DNA of 64,000 nucleotides, from the NCBI GenBank assembly GCA_027257055.1, contig JAPVLO010000097.1, positions 6,673,001-6,737,000 of the forward strand, written 5' to 3'. Numbering within the stretch: the stretch's first letter is position 1; each line of letters begins with the position of its first letter. This DNA comes from Cephalopachus bancanus. Its lineage: Eukaryota; Chordata; Mammalia; Primates; Tarsiidae. The notes beneath the pieces were generated by a model. The model had not been told where the DNA came from and made no database searches. It was given only the letters and a program-made list of their open reading frames with translations. A program made the position numbers and the translations under genes. Positions 38,218 through 48,955 of this stretch are shown here, piece after piece.

Positions 38218-38491
38218 GCCGGGCTCGGTGGCTCAACCTGTAATCCCGCGCCTTTGGGAGGCTGAGGTGAGTGGATTGCCTGAGCCCGCAGGTTCGAGAC
38301 CCGCCTGGGCAGCAAGACCTCATCTCTACAATAAATAAAAAAATCAGCCGGGCGTGGTAGCATATGCCTGTAATTCCGGCTACTCGGACGGCTGAGGTGG
38401 AAGGATCGCCGAAGCCCAGCAGGCGAGGCTGCGGTGGCTGGGAGCGGCTACTGCACTCCAGTCTGGGCGACGGAGTGAGACTCCAACTCAA
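38218..38491 (+). repeat. Youngest-type Alu with almost no A tail
   Basis: It starts GCCGGGCTCGGTGGCTCAAC and has CCCGCGCCTTTGGG and GGTTCGAGACCCGC. It ends 'GACTCCAACTC' plus a few A shared with the TSD. TSD AAAAGTTGAAATAA at 38204-38217 and 38492-38505, perfect 14 bp. Confidence 0.95.
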
Positions 38492-38529
38492 AAAAGTTGA
38501 AATAATAGCATTACTACTATGATGACACA

Positions 38530-38760
38530 GATGACAATTTATTAAGTATTTACTTACTTGAGACCAGGAATTAATTAAGTACTTCACATAAAACCAATCC
38601 TTAAGAACTTCCAAGACAGGTGTTGTACCCATTTTACAGATGGGGATAATAGAGGTATGGGGTTTTAAAAACTTGTCCATGGTTTAAAAGTTTAAGAGTC
38701 AAGAATCCAGATTTATTTAAGTCAAAAGCATATGTACTTATCCCATGTGCTACAATGATT
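38530..38760 (+). repeat. MIR SINE
   Basis: 'TTGTACCCATTTTACAGATG', 'GGGGATAATAGAGGTATGG', 'CTTGTCCATGGTTTAAAAG', 'AGAATCCAGATTTATTTAAG' in MIR order. Confidence 0.7.
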
Positions 38761-39159
38761 CTCCACAAAGCAAACATTTAGCAGAAATTATTATATAATG
38801 CTACTATAATAGAAAAATAGGTCAGAAACTTAGAAATCCCTATAATTCTTCTCAAAGGAATTATAATAATAATTATGTTGGATTATATAAATAATAATTA
38901 TGTGGATGAATAATAATTCATGTAAAAATTACAAATCACTATTCTTGCCACAAAAGAAAAAGTATGCTAACAAGGCACATTTATAGGAATATGCCTAATG
39001 ATGAAATACCATGCCCCAATTTTAATAAAATATTTACACACATTTATATACTAATGAATCAAAAACAAGGGCAGTCGATTGTTCTGTGCAAGAAAAGTAG
39101 AAACAAAAACTTCTATTCTGGCCTAGTTTTACCATATTTTTAAATATATTAAGATTTGG

Positions 39160-39425
39160 AACCTTGAGGACTTCATGTTGAGCCAAATATGCAGGAAAAT
39201 ACTATATAATTCCACCTATATGAGGAATCTAAGTAGCCAAATTCAAGAGACAGAAAGTGGAATGGTGGTCACCAGGGGCTAGGGGAGGGAGAAATGAAGA
39301 ACTGTTTAATGGTACAGAGTTTTAGTTTACAAGACGAAAACGTTGTGGAGATCTTTTTCAGCAAGGTGAATGTCCTTAACACTATTTAACTATATACTTA
39401 AAAATGGCTAAGATTGTTTAAAAAA
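39160..39425 (+). mobile_element. Old L1 3' UTR fragment
   Basis: 'TATAATTCCACCTATATGAG', 'AATGGTGGTCACCAGGGGCT', 'AATGGTACAGAGTTTTAGTT' and 'TATATACTTAAAAATGGCTA' are typical of L1M 3' ends, plus strand. Confidence 0.75.
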
Positions 39426-39940
39426 GATTCGGTACTAATACATAGCTACAGATATATATCTGTAGAATAGTTCTACAACACTGTCCAATATAGCAGTCAC
39501 TAGCAGCATAAGGTATTAAAATACACGATAACTTAAAAAAATTAAAAAGTCATTCTTTGTCATACTAGTCACCTTTCAAGAGCTCAACAGACAAATACAG
39601 CTATTCAGGAAATCATTGAAAAATATATTCAAAATCACAGAAAGGTCTATTAAATAACATTGCTTCAGAGCACACAGACTCAAATACAAACAGGAATTTA
39701 TATTTTTGATACAAAATTGCATGTGACAAAGGTGGAAAATCAACCAGTGGGGAAAGAATTATTGAGTAAACAATGTTGAGACAATTTGCTAACCTGCGGA
39801 GAATGTGGGAGAACAGAAAGAATAACCCTAAATCCACATTTCAACTCTTACTCAAATTCTGGATGAAGCCAAGAATTATACTTAAAAACTGAAATGATAA
39901 AAGTACTAACATATAACTCTAATTTAAGAAAGGGCTTTTG

Positions 39941-40247
39941 GCCTGGCATGATGGCTTACGTCTATAATCTTAGCACTTAGGGAGGTGGAGGAGAGAGGAC
40001 TGCCTGAGCCCAGGGATTGGAGACCAGCTTGGGCAACCTGGCAAGACCTTGTCTCTACAATAAATTAAAAAATTAGTCAGGCGTGGTGGCATGCTCCTGT
40101 ACTTCCAGCTACTTGGAAGGCTGAGGAAGAAGGATCACCTGAGCCCAGCAGGTTGAGGCTGTGGTAGCTATGATCATGCCACCGCACTCCAGTCTGGGTG
40201 ACAGAGTGAGACTTCAACAGGCAGGGAGGGGAGGTAGGAAGGGCAAT
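39941..40247 (+). repeat. Lineage-specific Alu with G-rich tail
   Basis: Full length, with 'CTACAATAAATTAAAAAATT'. Perfect 15-bp TSD, AAGAAAGGGCTTTTG, at 39926-39940 and 40248-40262. In place of poly(A) the tail is a G/A-rich stretch, 40219-40247 (CAGGCAGGGAGGGGAGGTAG). Confidence 0.95.
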
Positions 40248-40370
40248 AAGAAAGGGCTTTTGAAATATAGACTAAGTCCAGAAGACAAATATGAGAGACT
40301 TTTTTTTTTTAAAAGAAAAATTGAAAATTTTCAGATGAATAAAGCCTAGACAATCCGAAAAATAAAATAA

Positions 40371-40412
40371 ACGGGGAGGGGAGGGGGGATTGGGGTAGGA
40401 CAGGAAGGGTGT
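40371..40412 (+). repeat. G-run patch, possible G-quadruplex
   Basis: Runs of four, four, six, four and three G within about 40 bp. Short, and lying 120 bp after the G-rich Alu tail. Confidence 0.5.
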
Positions 40413-40779
40413 TACAATTCCTTAATCAATAAAAAAGTATAACTCAGCGGGAAAAGGAAAACTGAAAGTGCCAACACACACATAAAAAACTCTCAATTTA
40501 CTTATAACTTATACATTCTATTCAAAATAGCATTTTCAGTCATAAGATGGCAAAGATAATTCCCAGTATTAATGGAATGTGGGGAGATAGGTACTAATGA
40601 ATACAAAAACTGATAAATTTATTCAAAAGATAATTTAAAAATTAAAAGCAACAAAGAATACTCATGAATAAAATAATATTGAGCCCGAAATTATTTAAAA
40701 ATAATCTGAGGGTGAACAATTTACCTAAGAAACTTGGTACAGATAAATGAAATGAGATTAAATATAAATTGATAGTCAT

Positions 40780-41640
40780 TGGAACAGGATAGTGAGTACA
40801 CAGGGGTTCATTATACTGTCCTCTCTACCTTTGTACATGTGTTTTTTCTCATAGAGTTTTTCATAATGTTCATACTCTTTAACCCAGGAATTTCATTTCT
40901 AGGAATTTCACTTACAGCTACATTGTACAGGGAGACAACAATGTAAGTACAAGGATGGTCTCTGACGCAATAAAAGCGACAATCTGGAAATAAGCTAAAT
41001 GTCCATTAGAGGACTGACCAAATAAGTTATGGAGTATCTAAACATAGTAATGTCATATACCTTTAAAAACCTTAGAAGTTGGCTGGGCATGGTGGCTTAT
41101 GCCTATAATCCCAGCCCTTTGGGAGGCAGAGGTTAGAGGACTGCCTGAGACCAGGGGTTTGAGACCTGTCTAGCCAACTTGGCAAGACCTCATCGCCACA
41201 ATAAATCAAAAAAATTATCTGGGCATGGTGGTGCATACCTGCAGTTCCAGCCACTTGGAAGGCTGAGGCAGAAGGATCGCCTAAGCCCAACAGGTTGAGG
41301 TTGTGGTAGCTGTAAGCGTGCCACTGCACTCCAGCCTGGGTGAAACCGGGAAGACTCTGACTTTTAAAAAAAGTGTGTAAGTAAATTGTATGAGGTAGAT
41401 TATGAAAAAGGAAAAAATATCAAGGGCAGAACAATAGGTACAACTTGACCATATGTAAGTAAAAAATAAAATCATACACATTGATTTGTGAAGGCACATC
41501 ACATTATGTTCTCATGTTCATAACAAAGTTCTGAGACCATGTGAAAAACCTAACAGCAGTTACATCTGGTTGGGCAGGGGAGGGAAAGCATATTATATTC
41601 ATTACACTTAAAATGAAAAAAATTAGAATTTTCCAATTTT
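40780..41640 (+). mobile_element. Old L1 or HAL1 3' fragment split by an Alu
   Basis: 'AACCCAGGAATTTCATTTCT', 'AGTACAAGGATGGTCTCTGA', 'AGCTAAATGTCCATTAGAGG' and 'CCAAATAAGTTATGGAGTAT' are the usual end-of-ORF2 text. It seems to continue after the Alu with 'AACAGCAGTTACATCTGG'. Confidence 0.65.
41080..41366 (+). repeat. Lineage-specific Alu, older type
   Basis: Full length, with 'CCACAATAAATCAAAAAAAT' and 'CACTTGGAAGGCTGAGG'. The 3' end is altered to GGAAGACTCTGACTT. It interrupts the L1. Confidence 0.9.
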
Positions 41641-42443
41641 TCATCTAATAAGGTGATGTGCACTCATTTAGAAACTGCCAGTATTCAGGATCAATATTGG
41701 TGAGGAGCTTGTCTCAAAGTACATTTAAATTCTACAGTAGAATAGATGAGCTATAGCTCTTTGACTGTTGACTCCATTCTGGTCTTACCATAACTGTATC
41801 TCAGCCCTGATGATCAATCCTAAAGTCCAATATGATCCTGGATACTTACTCTGAAGATACAAGAAAGATTCTTTCTTGGTGTTGATAAAACTATAAGATT
41901 TACTGAGCATATATATGCATCATTCCATGGGGGAATACATAGTCCTTGCTCAATAATTTTATAGCAGAAGAAAAGATATTCATACAAGGAACAATTAATG
42001 CCATGTAAACACATTATGTGCTCAGAAGACACTGATGAGGGCATGAATAGCCAGGATTCATTGAAGAAGAAGGCAGATTTAATCTTAAAAGATTAGCCAG
42101 ATTTAGAAAAATAGGGGATAGGAATTATGTAAAACTGCTAGGAAGTATATATAAAAATAAAAAACTGAAATAATGAGAGACTCAGTATAACTGGAGATAG
42201 GGGAAATAATAAGTATGAAATAAATACTAAGTAGTATGAAATAAGAAATGAGTAATAAGTTCAAGGTGCTACACATCATAAAAGCATGATGAAAATTAAG
42301 ACTATAAAACTAGCAAAGAAGAGTTTTAAGAAGAGTTTGGCAGTGACAGCATGCAGAGCAGGGTAAACTATTTTCAAGTCTTTGCTTATTTTTAGCTTGC
42401 TTTCTTGACATTAAAAGCAAATTCATAAACATTATTTCAATAC
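41641..42443. other. Unassigned intron DNA before the exon
   Basis: No repeat named. The region just inside the intron (42100-42430) is A-rich with no known motif. Confidence 0.35.
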
Positions 42444-42548
42444 CTCATTCCCATATTCCAGTGGTCTTTTCTTCCTTGGTCCAATAGCTGCAAGAGCTGT
42501 GAGATTAGCATCTCTATGCTGTATCTGTGCAAGCTCCAACTGCTGTAA
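42444..42548 (-). CDS. TAF4B: TAF4B second-to-last coding exon (35 residues)
   Basis: On the minus strand, a pyrimidine tract and CTTCTAG (AG at 42550-42549) precede TTACAGCAG. The exon reads LQQLELAQIQHRDANLTALA, then AIGPRKKRPLEYGNE, and stops at the donor GAG|GTATTG. It is 105 bp, phase 0 at both ends. The 'DANLTALAAIGPRKKR' block is a hallmark of TAF4-family proteins, just before the C-terminal domain. 'LQQLELAQIQHRD' marks TAF4B rather than TAF4 (which has a Gln-rich 'MQQQELAQ' version), from memory. The basic RKKR run may help nuclear localisation. In the protein it joins SNKEDPEQLRLKQKAKE upstream and GLKDNLL downstream without a break. Confidence 0.95.
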
Positions 42549-42984
42549 CTAGAAGATGGAAAAAACAATGTTTATATGCAGTCATGCTCAGAGGAAGGAG
42601 GAATTTGATCACTAAGTTATTTCTGTATTCTTCATCAAATAAAGTTATGGTATACAATAAAATTAAATTCCCCTAGTGGCCCTGGGTACATCTCCTGATT
42701 CCTTTACTCCAACAAACTCTTTAGTCCTTAACCTCAATACGGAAGAGGCAGAACTTAGGTAAGGGAGAAGTACAAAATAGAAAAAGAAGAAAAGAAGTTC
42801 ATCTAAAGTGTTATATACCTCCAATTTAAGCACAGGTTTAAAAAAAAAGTCTGAAAAATAATTTGAAAAGTTGGAGAAATATTGGTCAAACTACAATCAG
42901 TCTTTTCAGATAAAAAGAAAAGTACTTTAAATAAAGACAGGTTTTTACATCATAGGATACCGTTCTACTCTGCTATATGATTTA

Positions 42985-43165
42985 CAAAGCACTTTGGTAA
43001 CTCTAATAACCATATAGAAGGATATATTAATTCTATAACATGGAAATTACACATGTCATCTCCTTTTTTACTAATGGAGACACCGAAGTTGTAAAAGGTT
43101 AGGACAAGTTCACAAAAGTCACACAAGTTACAAAATGTAGAAACAGTACTTGGATCCAAGTGTTC
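42985..43165 (+). repeat. MIR SINE
   Basis: 'AAAGCACTTTGGTAACTCTA', 'CTAATGGAGACACCGAAG', 'AGTCACACAAGTTAC' and 'CTTGGATCCAAGTGTTCTC' in MIR order. Confidence 0.65.
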
Positions 43166-43767
43166 TCATTACAAACTTTTGCAGCACACACTTTCTCATT
43201 TGCAAATAAAGTCCTAGGTTTACTCTATATTTACCTTCATGGCAAAAACTGAAAGTGATTTAGTGCTGATTTTGTTGTATAGCTTTCATCATATTTTCTC
43301 CAGAATGTCCAAATTGAGAAGGTACAATTTTTTCATATGTGGGCAAAACTATATATAGGGGTATACATGAATGATACCCTATTAAAAGGCAGAAATAATA
43401 TTACTTCATTAAGGCAGCTAAGTGTCAAATTAGGTATTCTGCTAAAAAAAAAAAGTGAAGGTCAAGATGAAACACCACTACATAGGTCCAGCAGCTTTTC
43501 CAGAAGAGGAATAATGTTCAGTTCCCACCAAAATCTTACTAACATGGAGAGGAAAAGGAAAGAACCTGGGGCTGGTAAATAACCACATATTTCAACCAAG
43601 ATCAAGACAGTCAACTTAAAGTAACCTGTTGAGAAACCCTATACATATACTGAAAATATTCTTTCAAAAGAATACTAACCAAATTTTTAAAAACATGTTT
43701 TAAAAAAGAGCAGGATAAAAATTGTGGTGAAATGGTCAGTCTTAAAGAAACCTCACTTCAGATTATC
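43166..43767. other. Unassigned intron DNA
   Basis: The 81-codon plus frame at 43337-43582 has no recognisable content. No repeat named. Confidence 0.4.
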
Positions 43768-43823
43768 TTAACCCTTTGCACTCAGTGACATCTTGTGGAT
43801 AACCTGCTAGCAACTTGACCACA

Positions 43824-44079
43824 TTTTTTTTTTTTTTGAGTTTGGCTCACAGCCACCCCAGGGTCAACCCACTGGGCTCCGGCGATCCTTTCGCCTCAGC
43901 CTTCCAAGTAGCCGGAACTGCAGGCGTGCGCTACTGCGCCCCGGCTAATTTTTGACTTAAGTGTAGAGACAAGGTCTCACCAAGTTGCCTGGACTGGTCT
44001 CGAGCCTGTGGGCTCAGGCAATCCACTAGCCTCGGCCTCCCAAAGTGCTGGGAGTACAGGCTGAGCCATCAAGCCTGGC
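43824..44079 (-). repeat. Youngest-type Alu inside the piggyBac element
   Basis: A reverse Alu with part of the right arm missing (text goes from the T run to GAGTTTGGCTCACAGCC). It has 'CCACTGGGCTCCGGCGATCC'. TSD CTTGACCACA at 43814-43823 and CTTGACCGCA at 44080-44089. Confidence 0.93.
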
Positions 44080-44229
44080 CTTGACCGCAGTTTTTAACAA
44101 AATAGTGAAAAACAAATCACTTCATATTAAATGGTATAGCATTGGAACCAATTATTTTATTGTGATAATATTTGGCTTATAATGGAATTTGACATTGAGG
44201 AACTTACTTATGACAGAAAAATCAAAATT

Positions 44230-44505
44230 TTATATCTTATATTTTTCTAACGTGAAACAGTCACTGACATGCATTGCACGTTCATTGTTACATGCTGTGT
44301 AACAGTAATTTGTTGGATGTCTTTGACCTGGTGTTTTTCTATTCGAGCAGACAATGCAGTCTCGTTTTCTTTCTCCCACATTAGTAATATGCAATTTATT
44401 GTCCAGTCTGTTGTTTGAAGACAATGTAGAAGGACATACTAGTGATTCATGCAAACTACTTCTTAACCAATAGATCAGAAGCTTGACAAATTTCAAATGG
44501 GACAT
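44230..44505 (-). pseudogene. piggyBac transposase C-terminal Cys-rich domain remnant
   Basis: A 91-codon open frame within the piggyBac element. From about residue 33 it reads RLDNKLHITNVGERKRDCIV, then CSNRKTPGQRHPTNYC, then YTACNNERAMHVSDCFTLEK. The pattern C-x2-C ... Y-x-C (here YCYTAC) ... H-x-S-D-C-F is the zinc-binding Cys/His-rich domain at the end of piggyBac transposases. That domain binds the transposon end DNA (family knowledge). The DDD catalytic core is absent, so it cannot transpose. The frame lies only about 140 bp from the 5' end of the element, where more than 1.5 kb should be, so the core was deleted. The frame is still open, which suggests moderate age. Confidence 0.88.
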
Positions 44506-44710
44506 AGGTTTTTCATTGTTTTTGAATGGAAAACTTCAAGGAAACACACATTTAAAAAAATTTTTCACTTGTATAAGTTTGTCCTGTATAGTCACCAGCA
44601 ATCTCTTTATGTCCCCTGACAGAGGACATCTGAGTGCAAAGGGTTAATATTAGAGGAAAGACAATTAATCAACTATAAATGACTGAATCTTTAGGAAAGC
44701 AGAAAACAAT

Positions 44711-45029
44711 TGCTATGCTCTGAAAATCTGTATCCCTCCAAATTCCTAGTATTGAAATCCTAACATCCAAGGTGATAGTATTAGGAGATGGGGCCTCTGA
44801 GGTAACTAAGTCATGAGGGTGAATCCCTCATGTATGAGATTAGTGGAACCCCTTGCCCCCTCCACTATAGTGAGAACACAGAAAGGAACGGCCGTAACCA
44901 GACATAGAATTTGCTGGCACCTTGACTTGGACTTCTCAGTCTCCATAACCATGAGAAATAAAATTCTATTGTCCCATAAGCTACCCAGTCTAAAATATTT
45001 TGTTATAGCAGTCCAAATGAACTAAGACA
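44711..45029 (+). repeat. Solitary MLT1-type (MaLR) LTR
   Basis: It runs from TGCTATGCTCTGAAAATCTG to AAATGAACTAAGACA. Typical inner text: 'GGTGATAGTATTAGGAGATG', 'AAGTCATGAGGGTGAATCCC', 'AGAAATAAAATTCTATTG' and 'TTTTGTTATAGCAGTCC'. Internally shortened. The flanks (AACAAT/AATAAT) could be a decayed TSD. Confidence 0.85.
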
Positions 45030-45689
45030 ATAATTAATTAAACAAAGTGAACCAAGAACCATTTGCCATTTACTCTACAAGTTACAGGACAGAAATCCTT
45101 CTTTTAAACTGTGTGCTTAATAAATAAACTGTTTAAAAAGTATTTTCATAAGTTATAGATATCTTTTGTTATCACTAGTCTTTTTAATTAAAACATATAG
45201 TTTTAGAGTCTGATGCTACCACAATCTAGAACTTCTAGGTGACAAAATAATGATTTTAGTTAATTTACCCACAAGCACAAATCTATCAAGAAGTTATATT
45301 TTGAAGTCCTTTCTTGTAGAGAAATGGCATCTGCAAGAAAGTCACACCAAACAAAAGGCTTTTTAATTAACCCGTCTTCACATTCCCCATCAAGTAGTAA
45401 AACATTTTCTCCCACTCCGAAAAATTATACTTTGGCTTTCTAAAGTTTCACACACAAAGTTTTAGAAAATTTCACAAAAATCTAACAAGAATGGAAACTC
45501 ATCATAATTTTGCTTGGCCTTGTTTGTAGCAAACTTTCTAATAAAAGAATTATTTTGGCCAGCATAAAACAGAAAAATAGGCACTTTTAATGAGAACAGG
45601 AGAAAATATGGGCATAATGCAGATTTGGCATATACTGGGGATAAAGACTACAATAAGTAAACTGAGTTCAATAAAAACCATCAGTCAAT
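45030..45689. other. Unassigned intron DNA
   Basis: A+T-rich, nothing recognised. Confidence 0.4.
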
Positions 45690-46348
45690 GAGTTAGAGAC
45701 TTGCCCGTAGAAACAGGATTGGAAATGCATGATTATCTATGCAGAAACCCCCAAGTTATCTATTAAAAAACACAAATCCTCCCAAGACTAATAAGTGAAT
45801 TTAGCAAGACTGCATGATGCAAGGTTAACACACACAATCATCTTTCTAAATACCATTAAAGTACAATTGGAAACTTAGATTTTTAAAATGCCATGGGTAA
45901 TATTGCTCCCCAAAATTATATACTAAGATATAAACTTAATACATATAGGTATTTATAAACTATAAATCACAAAATGCTTATGAAAGAAATAAAACATAAG
46001 TGGAGAGACATACTGTGTTCATGGATTATAAGAGTCAACATAATAAAAATTTGGAATCTCTCCAAATTGATCTACAGATTTAACACAACTCCAATAAAAA
46101 TTTTTTGTACATATGGATAAGTTGATTCTAAAGTTTATATGGAAAGGTGAACTAATTAGAATAACTAAAATAAATTTGAGAAAAAAAAGAACAGAACTGG
46201 AAATATCACATACCCCATTTTAAGGCTTCCTATAAGCTCACAGTAATGAAATATTGGTAAAAGGACAGACACATAGATTAATGAAACAAAACAGATAATC
46301 TAGAAATATAAATATGGTCAACTGATTTTTGGCCAGGTTGGAAAACAA
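45690..46348 (+). mobile_element. L1 ORF2 fragment, left part
   Basis: 'AAATGCATGATTATCTATGC', 'TTAGCAAGACTGCATGATGC', 'ATGAAAGAAATAAAACATAA', 'ATTGATCTACAGATTTAACA' and 'ATGGTCAACTGATTTTTGGC' are consecutive blocks of old L1 ORF2 (C-terminal third). It is cut by an LTR insertion at 46349 and resumes at 47247. Confidence 0.85.
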
Positions 46349-47246
46349 TGAGAAATGACAAAATTTCTCTTTTTAACCAAACTTCTAAGCCCTCTTCTCA
46401 ACTAGGCTTCAACTTTGGCCTAAAAAGACTTAAAAAAGAAAGAAAGAAAGAAAGAAAACGAAAAAGACCAGGTGCAGTGGCTCACAACTGTAATCCCAAC
46501 ACTTTGGGAGGCCGAGATGAGAAGACTGCCTGAGCCCAGGAGTTCGACACCAGCCTGGGTAACTTGGTGAGACCTCATCACCACAACAAATCAAGAAAAA
46601 TTAGTCAGGTGTGGTGGTGCATGCCTGTAGTTCCAGCCTGTAGTTCCAGATACTTGGAAGGCTGAGGTGGAAGGATCACCTGAGCCCAGAAGGTCGAGGC
46701 TGCAGTGGCTATGAACGTGCCACTGTACTCCAGTATGGGCAACAGTGAGATTCCAACTCAAAAAACAAACAAGCAAGCAAACAAGCAAACAAATAAACCA
46801 ACCAAAACCTAACCCCCCCAAAATAAAACAAAATAAAATAAAATAAAATAACACAGTTTCTAACACCTAGATGATCCTAACCCCCCTTATAGGGCCTATC
46901 TGAGAAAACTTAAGGCTGTAGGAAGAATTTACTATTTCAGCCAACACATGAAGATAAAACACCTGACTCCAGTCCTCTGTGGAAAGGAAGGAGCCTAACT
47001 TCGATAAGCATCAGTTAACAAAGCCAGGCAGGTTTTAAACAGACAAACCTCCTCTCCCCACTTTTTTCACTTCTGACTCTACTGAGCTCCTGCTCACCTC
47101 TCTCCATACTTCCTCTTTCTCCCTTTAAAATGCCCAGAATCTCTGTACAAATAAAGCGAAGTTTGGGTCCATTCATGCTGGATGTTTTTCCTATTGCACT
47201 AACATAGAGCTGATTAAAATCTGTGCTTACCACTTCAGTGTCCAGC
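46349..47246 (+). repeat. Probable solitary ERV LTR inside L1, split by an Alu
   Basis: The L1 text breaks after GGTTGGAAAACA and resumes at GTCTTTTCAACAAATG. The sequence between starts TGAGAAATGACAAAATTTCT and ends near TTCAGTGTCCAGCACA. It has an AATAAA at 47150-47155 followed by a U5-like T-rich end. Without the Alu it is about 480 bp, a normal LTR length. The exact TSD is not clear and I cannot name the family. Confidence 0.6.
46468..46851 (+). repeat. Lineage-specific Alu inside the LTR
   Basis: A (GAAA)n stretch lies before its 5' end (46433-46458). It has 'CCACAACAAATCAAGAAAAA' and the right-arm marker. CCTGTAGTTCCAG is repeated in tandem at 46623-46648, a local slip. The tail is long and complex: CAAACAAGCAAGC units and (AAAAT)n. 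Confidence 0.9.
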
Positions 47247-47540
47247 ACAGTCTTTTCAACAAATGCTGTTGAAGCAACTGAGTATCCTTGTGCAACAAAA
47301 ATCTATCTGGACCTAAACCTCACACCTTATGCAAACATTAACTCAAATGTAAATGTCAAACTATATAAATTTATCAAAAAAAACCATCAGAGAAAATCCT
47401 TGTGACGTGGGATCCAGCAAAGAGTTTTTAGATATGATACCTAAAGCATATCCATAAAAGAAAAAGAAATGACAAACTGAACATCATCAAAATGCAAAAC
47501 TTTTGCTCTGTAGGAGACACATTTAAGAAAATGAAAGGAT
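47247..47540 (+). mobile_element. L1 ORF2 fragment, right part
   Basis: It continues the L1 broken at 46348: 'GTCTTTTCAACAAATGCTGT', 'GGACCTAAACCTCACACCTT', 'AATGTAAATGTCAAACTATA' and 'AACTTTTGCTCTGTAGGAGA'. Confidence 0.85.
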
Positions 47541-47798
47541 AAGGTATTTTATTTTTCTATCTCCAATCTATTTGCCTTTCTTGCCTTAGTGTACTCACAA
47601 AGACTTACAGTATAATGTTGAGTAGTGGTAAAAGCAGACATCTTTTACCTAATCTTTGGAAGAAATAATCTTTGGAAGAAATAATCCGGTCTTTTACCAT
47701 TGCTAATGACATTAGCAACAGGGTTTTTAGAGTTATCCTTTATCAGATTGAGAAAGTCTCTTCTATTCTTAGATTCTTAAGAATTTTTCTTAAGAATT

Positions 47799-48060
47799 TT
47801 TAGGCCAAGCTCATGTTTGTGATCCCAGCACTTTGAGAGGCTGAGGCAGAAGTATTGCTTGAGCTCAGGAGTTCAAGATGAGTCTGTACAAAATTTTTTA
47901 AAAAATGCTCTAGGTGTGTGATGGTGCATGTCTGTAATACCAGTAGGTTGAGGTGGCAGAACTGCTTGAGATTAGGAGTTCAGGGATGCAGTGAACCATG
48001 ACTATGCCACTGAACTCTATCCTGGGTGACAGAGCAAGATCCTGTCTCATTAAAAAGTTT
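47799..48060 (+). repeat. AluJ-type SINE, degraded
   Basis: 'GATCCCAGCACTTTGAGAGG', 'GAGTTCAAGATGAG' and 'CTGGGTGACAGAGCAAGATC' remain. It is shortened in both arms. Confidence 0.82.
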
Positions 48061-48675
48061 TTAAAAAAATTATTAATAGATTTAAAACTTTGTCAAATAT
48101 ATTTCTGCATTAATTGATATAATCACATGGGATTTCTTCCTTAGACTAATTTAATATAATAGATTATATTGACTAATTTTCAAATATTAAACCAGCTTTT
48201 CATTTCTGGAGTAAAACCCACATGGTCATGATGTATTTTTCTTTTTATATATTGCTAGATTTGATTTGCTAAAATGTTGTTAAGGATGCTTACATCTATG
48301 TTCATAAAAGATATTGGTGTGTAGTTTCTTGTTTTGTAAGATCTTTCTGGGTTTAATTATCAGGGTAATGCTAGCCTTATAAAATAAACTGCAAGTGTTT
48401 CTATCCCTTCTACTTTCTGAAAGAGACTGTATAGAAGTGATGTTAAGTCGTCTGTAGATGTTTGGTAGCATTTACTAAGTAAAATAACTTATGCCCGAAG
48501 ATATCTTTATTGGAAAGTTTTAACTACAAATTCAATTTATTTAATTTTTATAGAACTATTGGAGTTATCTATTTCATCTTGGCTAAGTTTTGATACTTTG
48601 TGCCTTTCAAGATATTGGTCATTTAATCTAAGTTGCTGAACTTATGCACAGAGTTGTTTGTTATAGTTTCTTCTT

Positions 48676-48955
48676 TTTTTTTGAGTTGGAGTCTCACTCT
48701 GTCGCCCAGACTGGAGTGCAGTGGCCGCTCCCGGCCACCGCAGCCTCGCCTGCTGGGCTCCGGTGATCCTTCCACCTCAGCCTTCCAAGTAGCCGGAATT
48801 ACAGGCATGCGCTACCACGCCCGGCTTTTTTTTTGATTTATTGTAGAGATGAGGTCTCGCTGCCCAGGCGGGTCTCGAACCCACGGGCTCAGGCAATCCA
48901 CTCACCTCAGCCTCCCAAAGGCGCGGGATTACAGGTTGAGTCACCGAGCCCGGCT
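48676..48955 (-). repeat. Youngest-type Alu
   Basis: A reverse full-length Alu with 'GTCGCCCAGACTGGAGTGCA', CCGCTCCCGGCCACCGCAGC and GGCGCGGGATTACAGG. TSD GTTTCTTCTT at 48666-48675 and 48956-48965. CpG-rich, so recent. Confidence 0.95.

Larger units (their letters stand above)
43772..44643 (-). mobile_element. Internally deleted piggyBac-type transposon
   Basis: TTAA flanks the element at 43768-43771 and 44644-44647. Both ends carry the inverted terminal repeat CCCTTTGCACTCAG, read inward on each strand. TTAA target duplication plus CCC-starting ends is the signature of the piggyBac superfamily. Without the Alu inserted at 43824-44079 it is about 600 bp, against 2-3 kb for full elements. The only coding remnant is the transposase C-terminus on the minus strand (44230-44505). 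The end near 44643 also has a small inner palindrome (GTCCCCTGACAGAGGAC). Confidence 0.92.
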
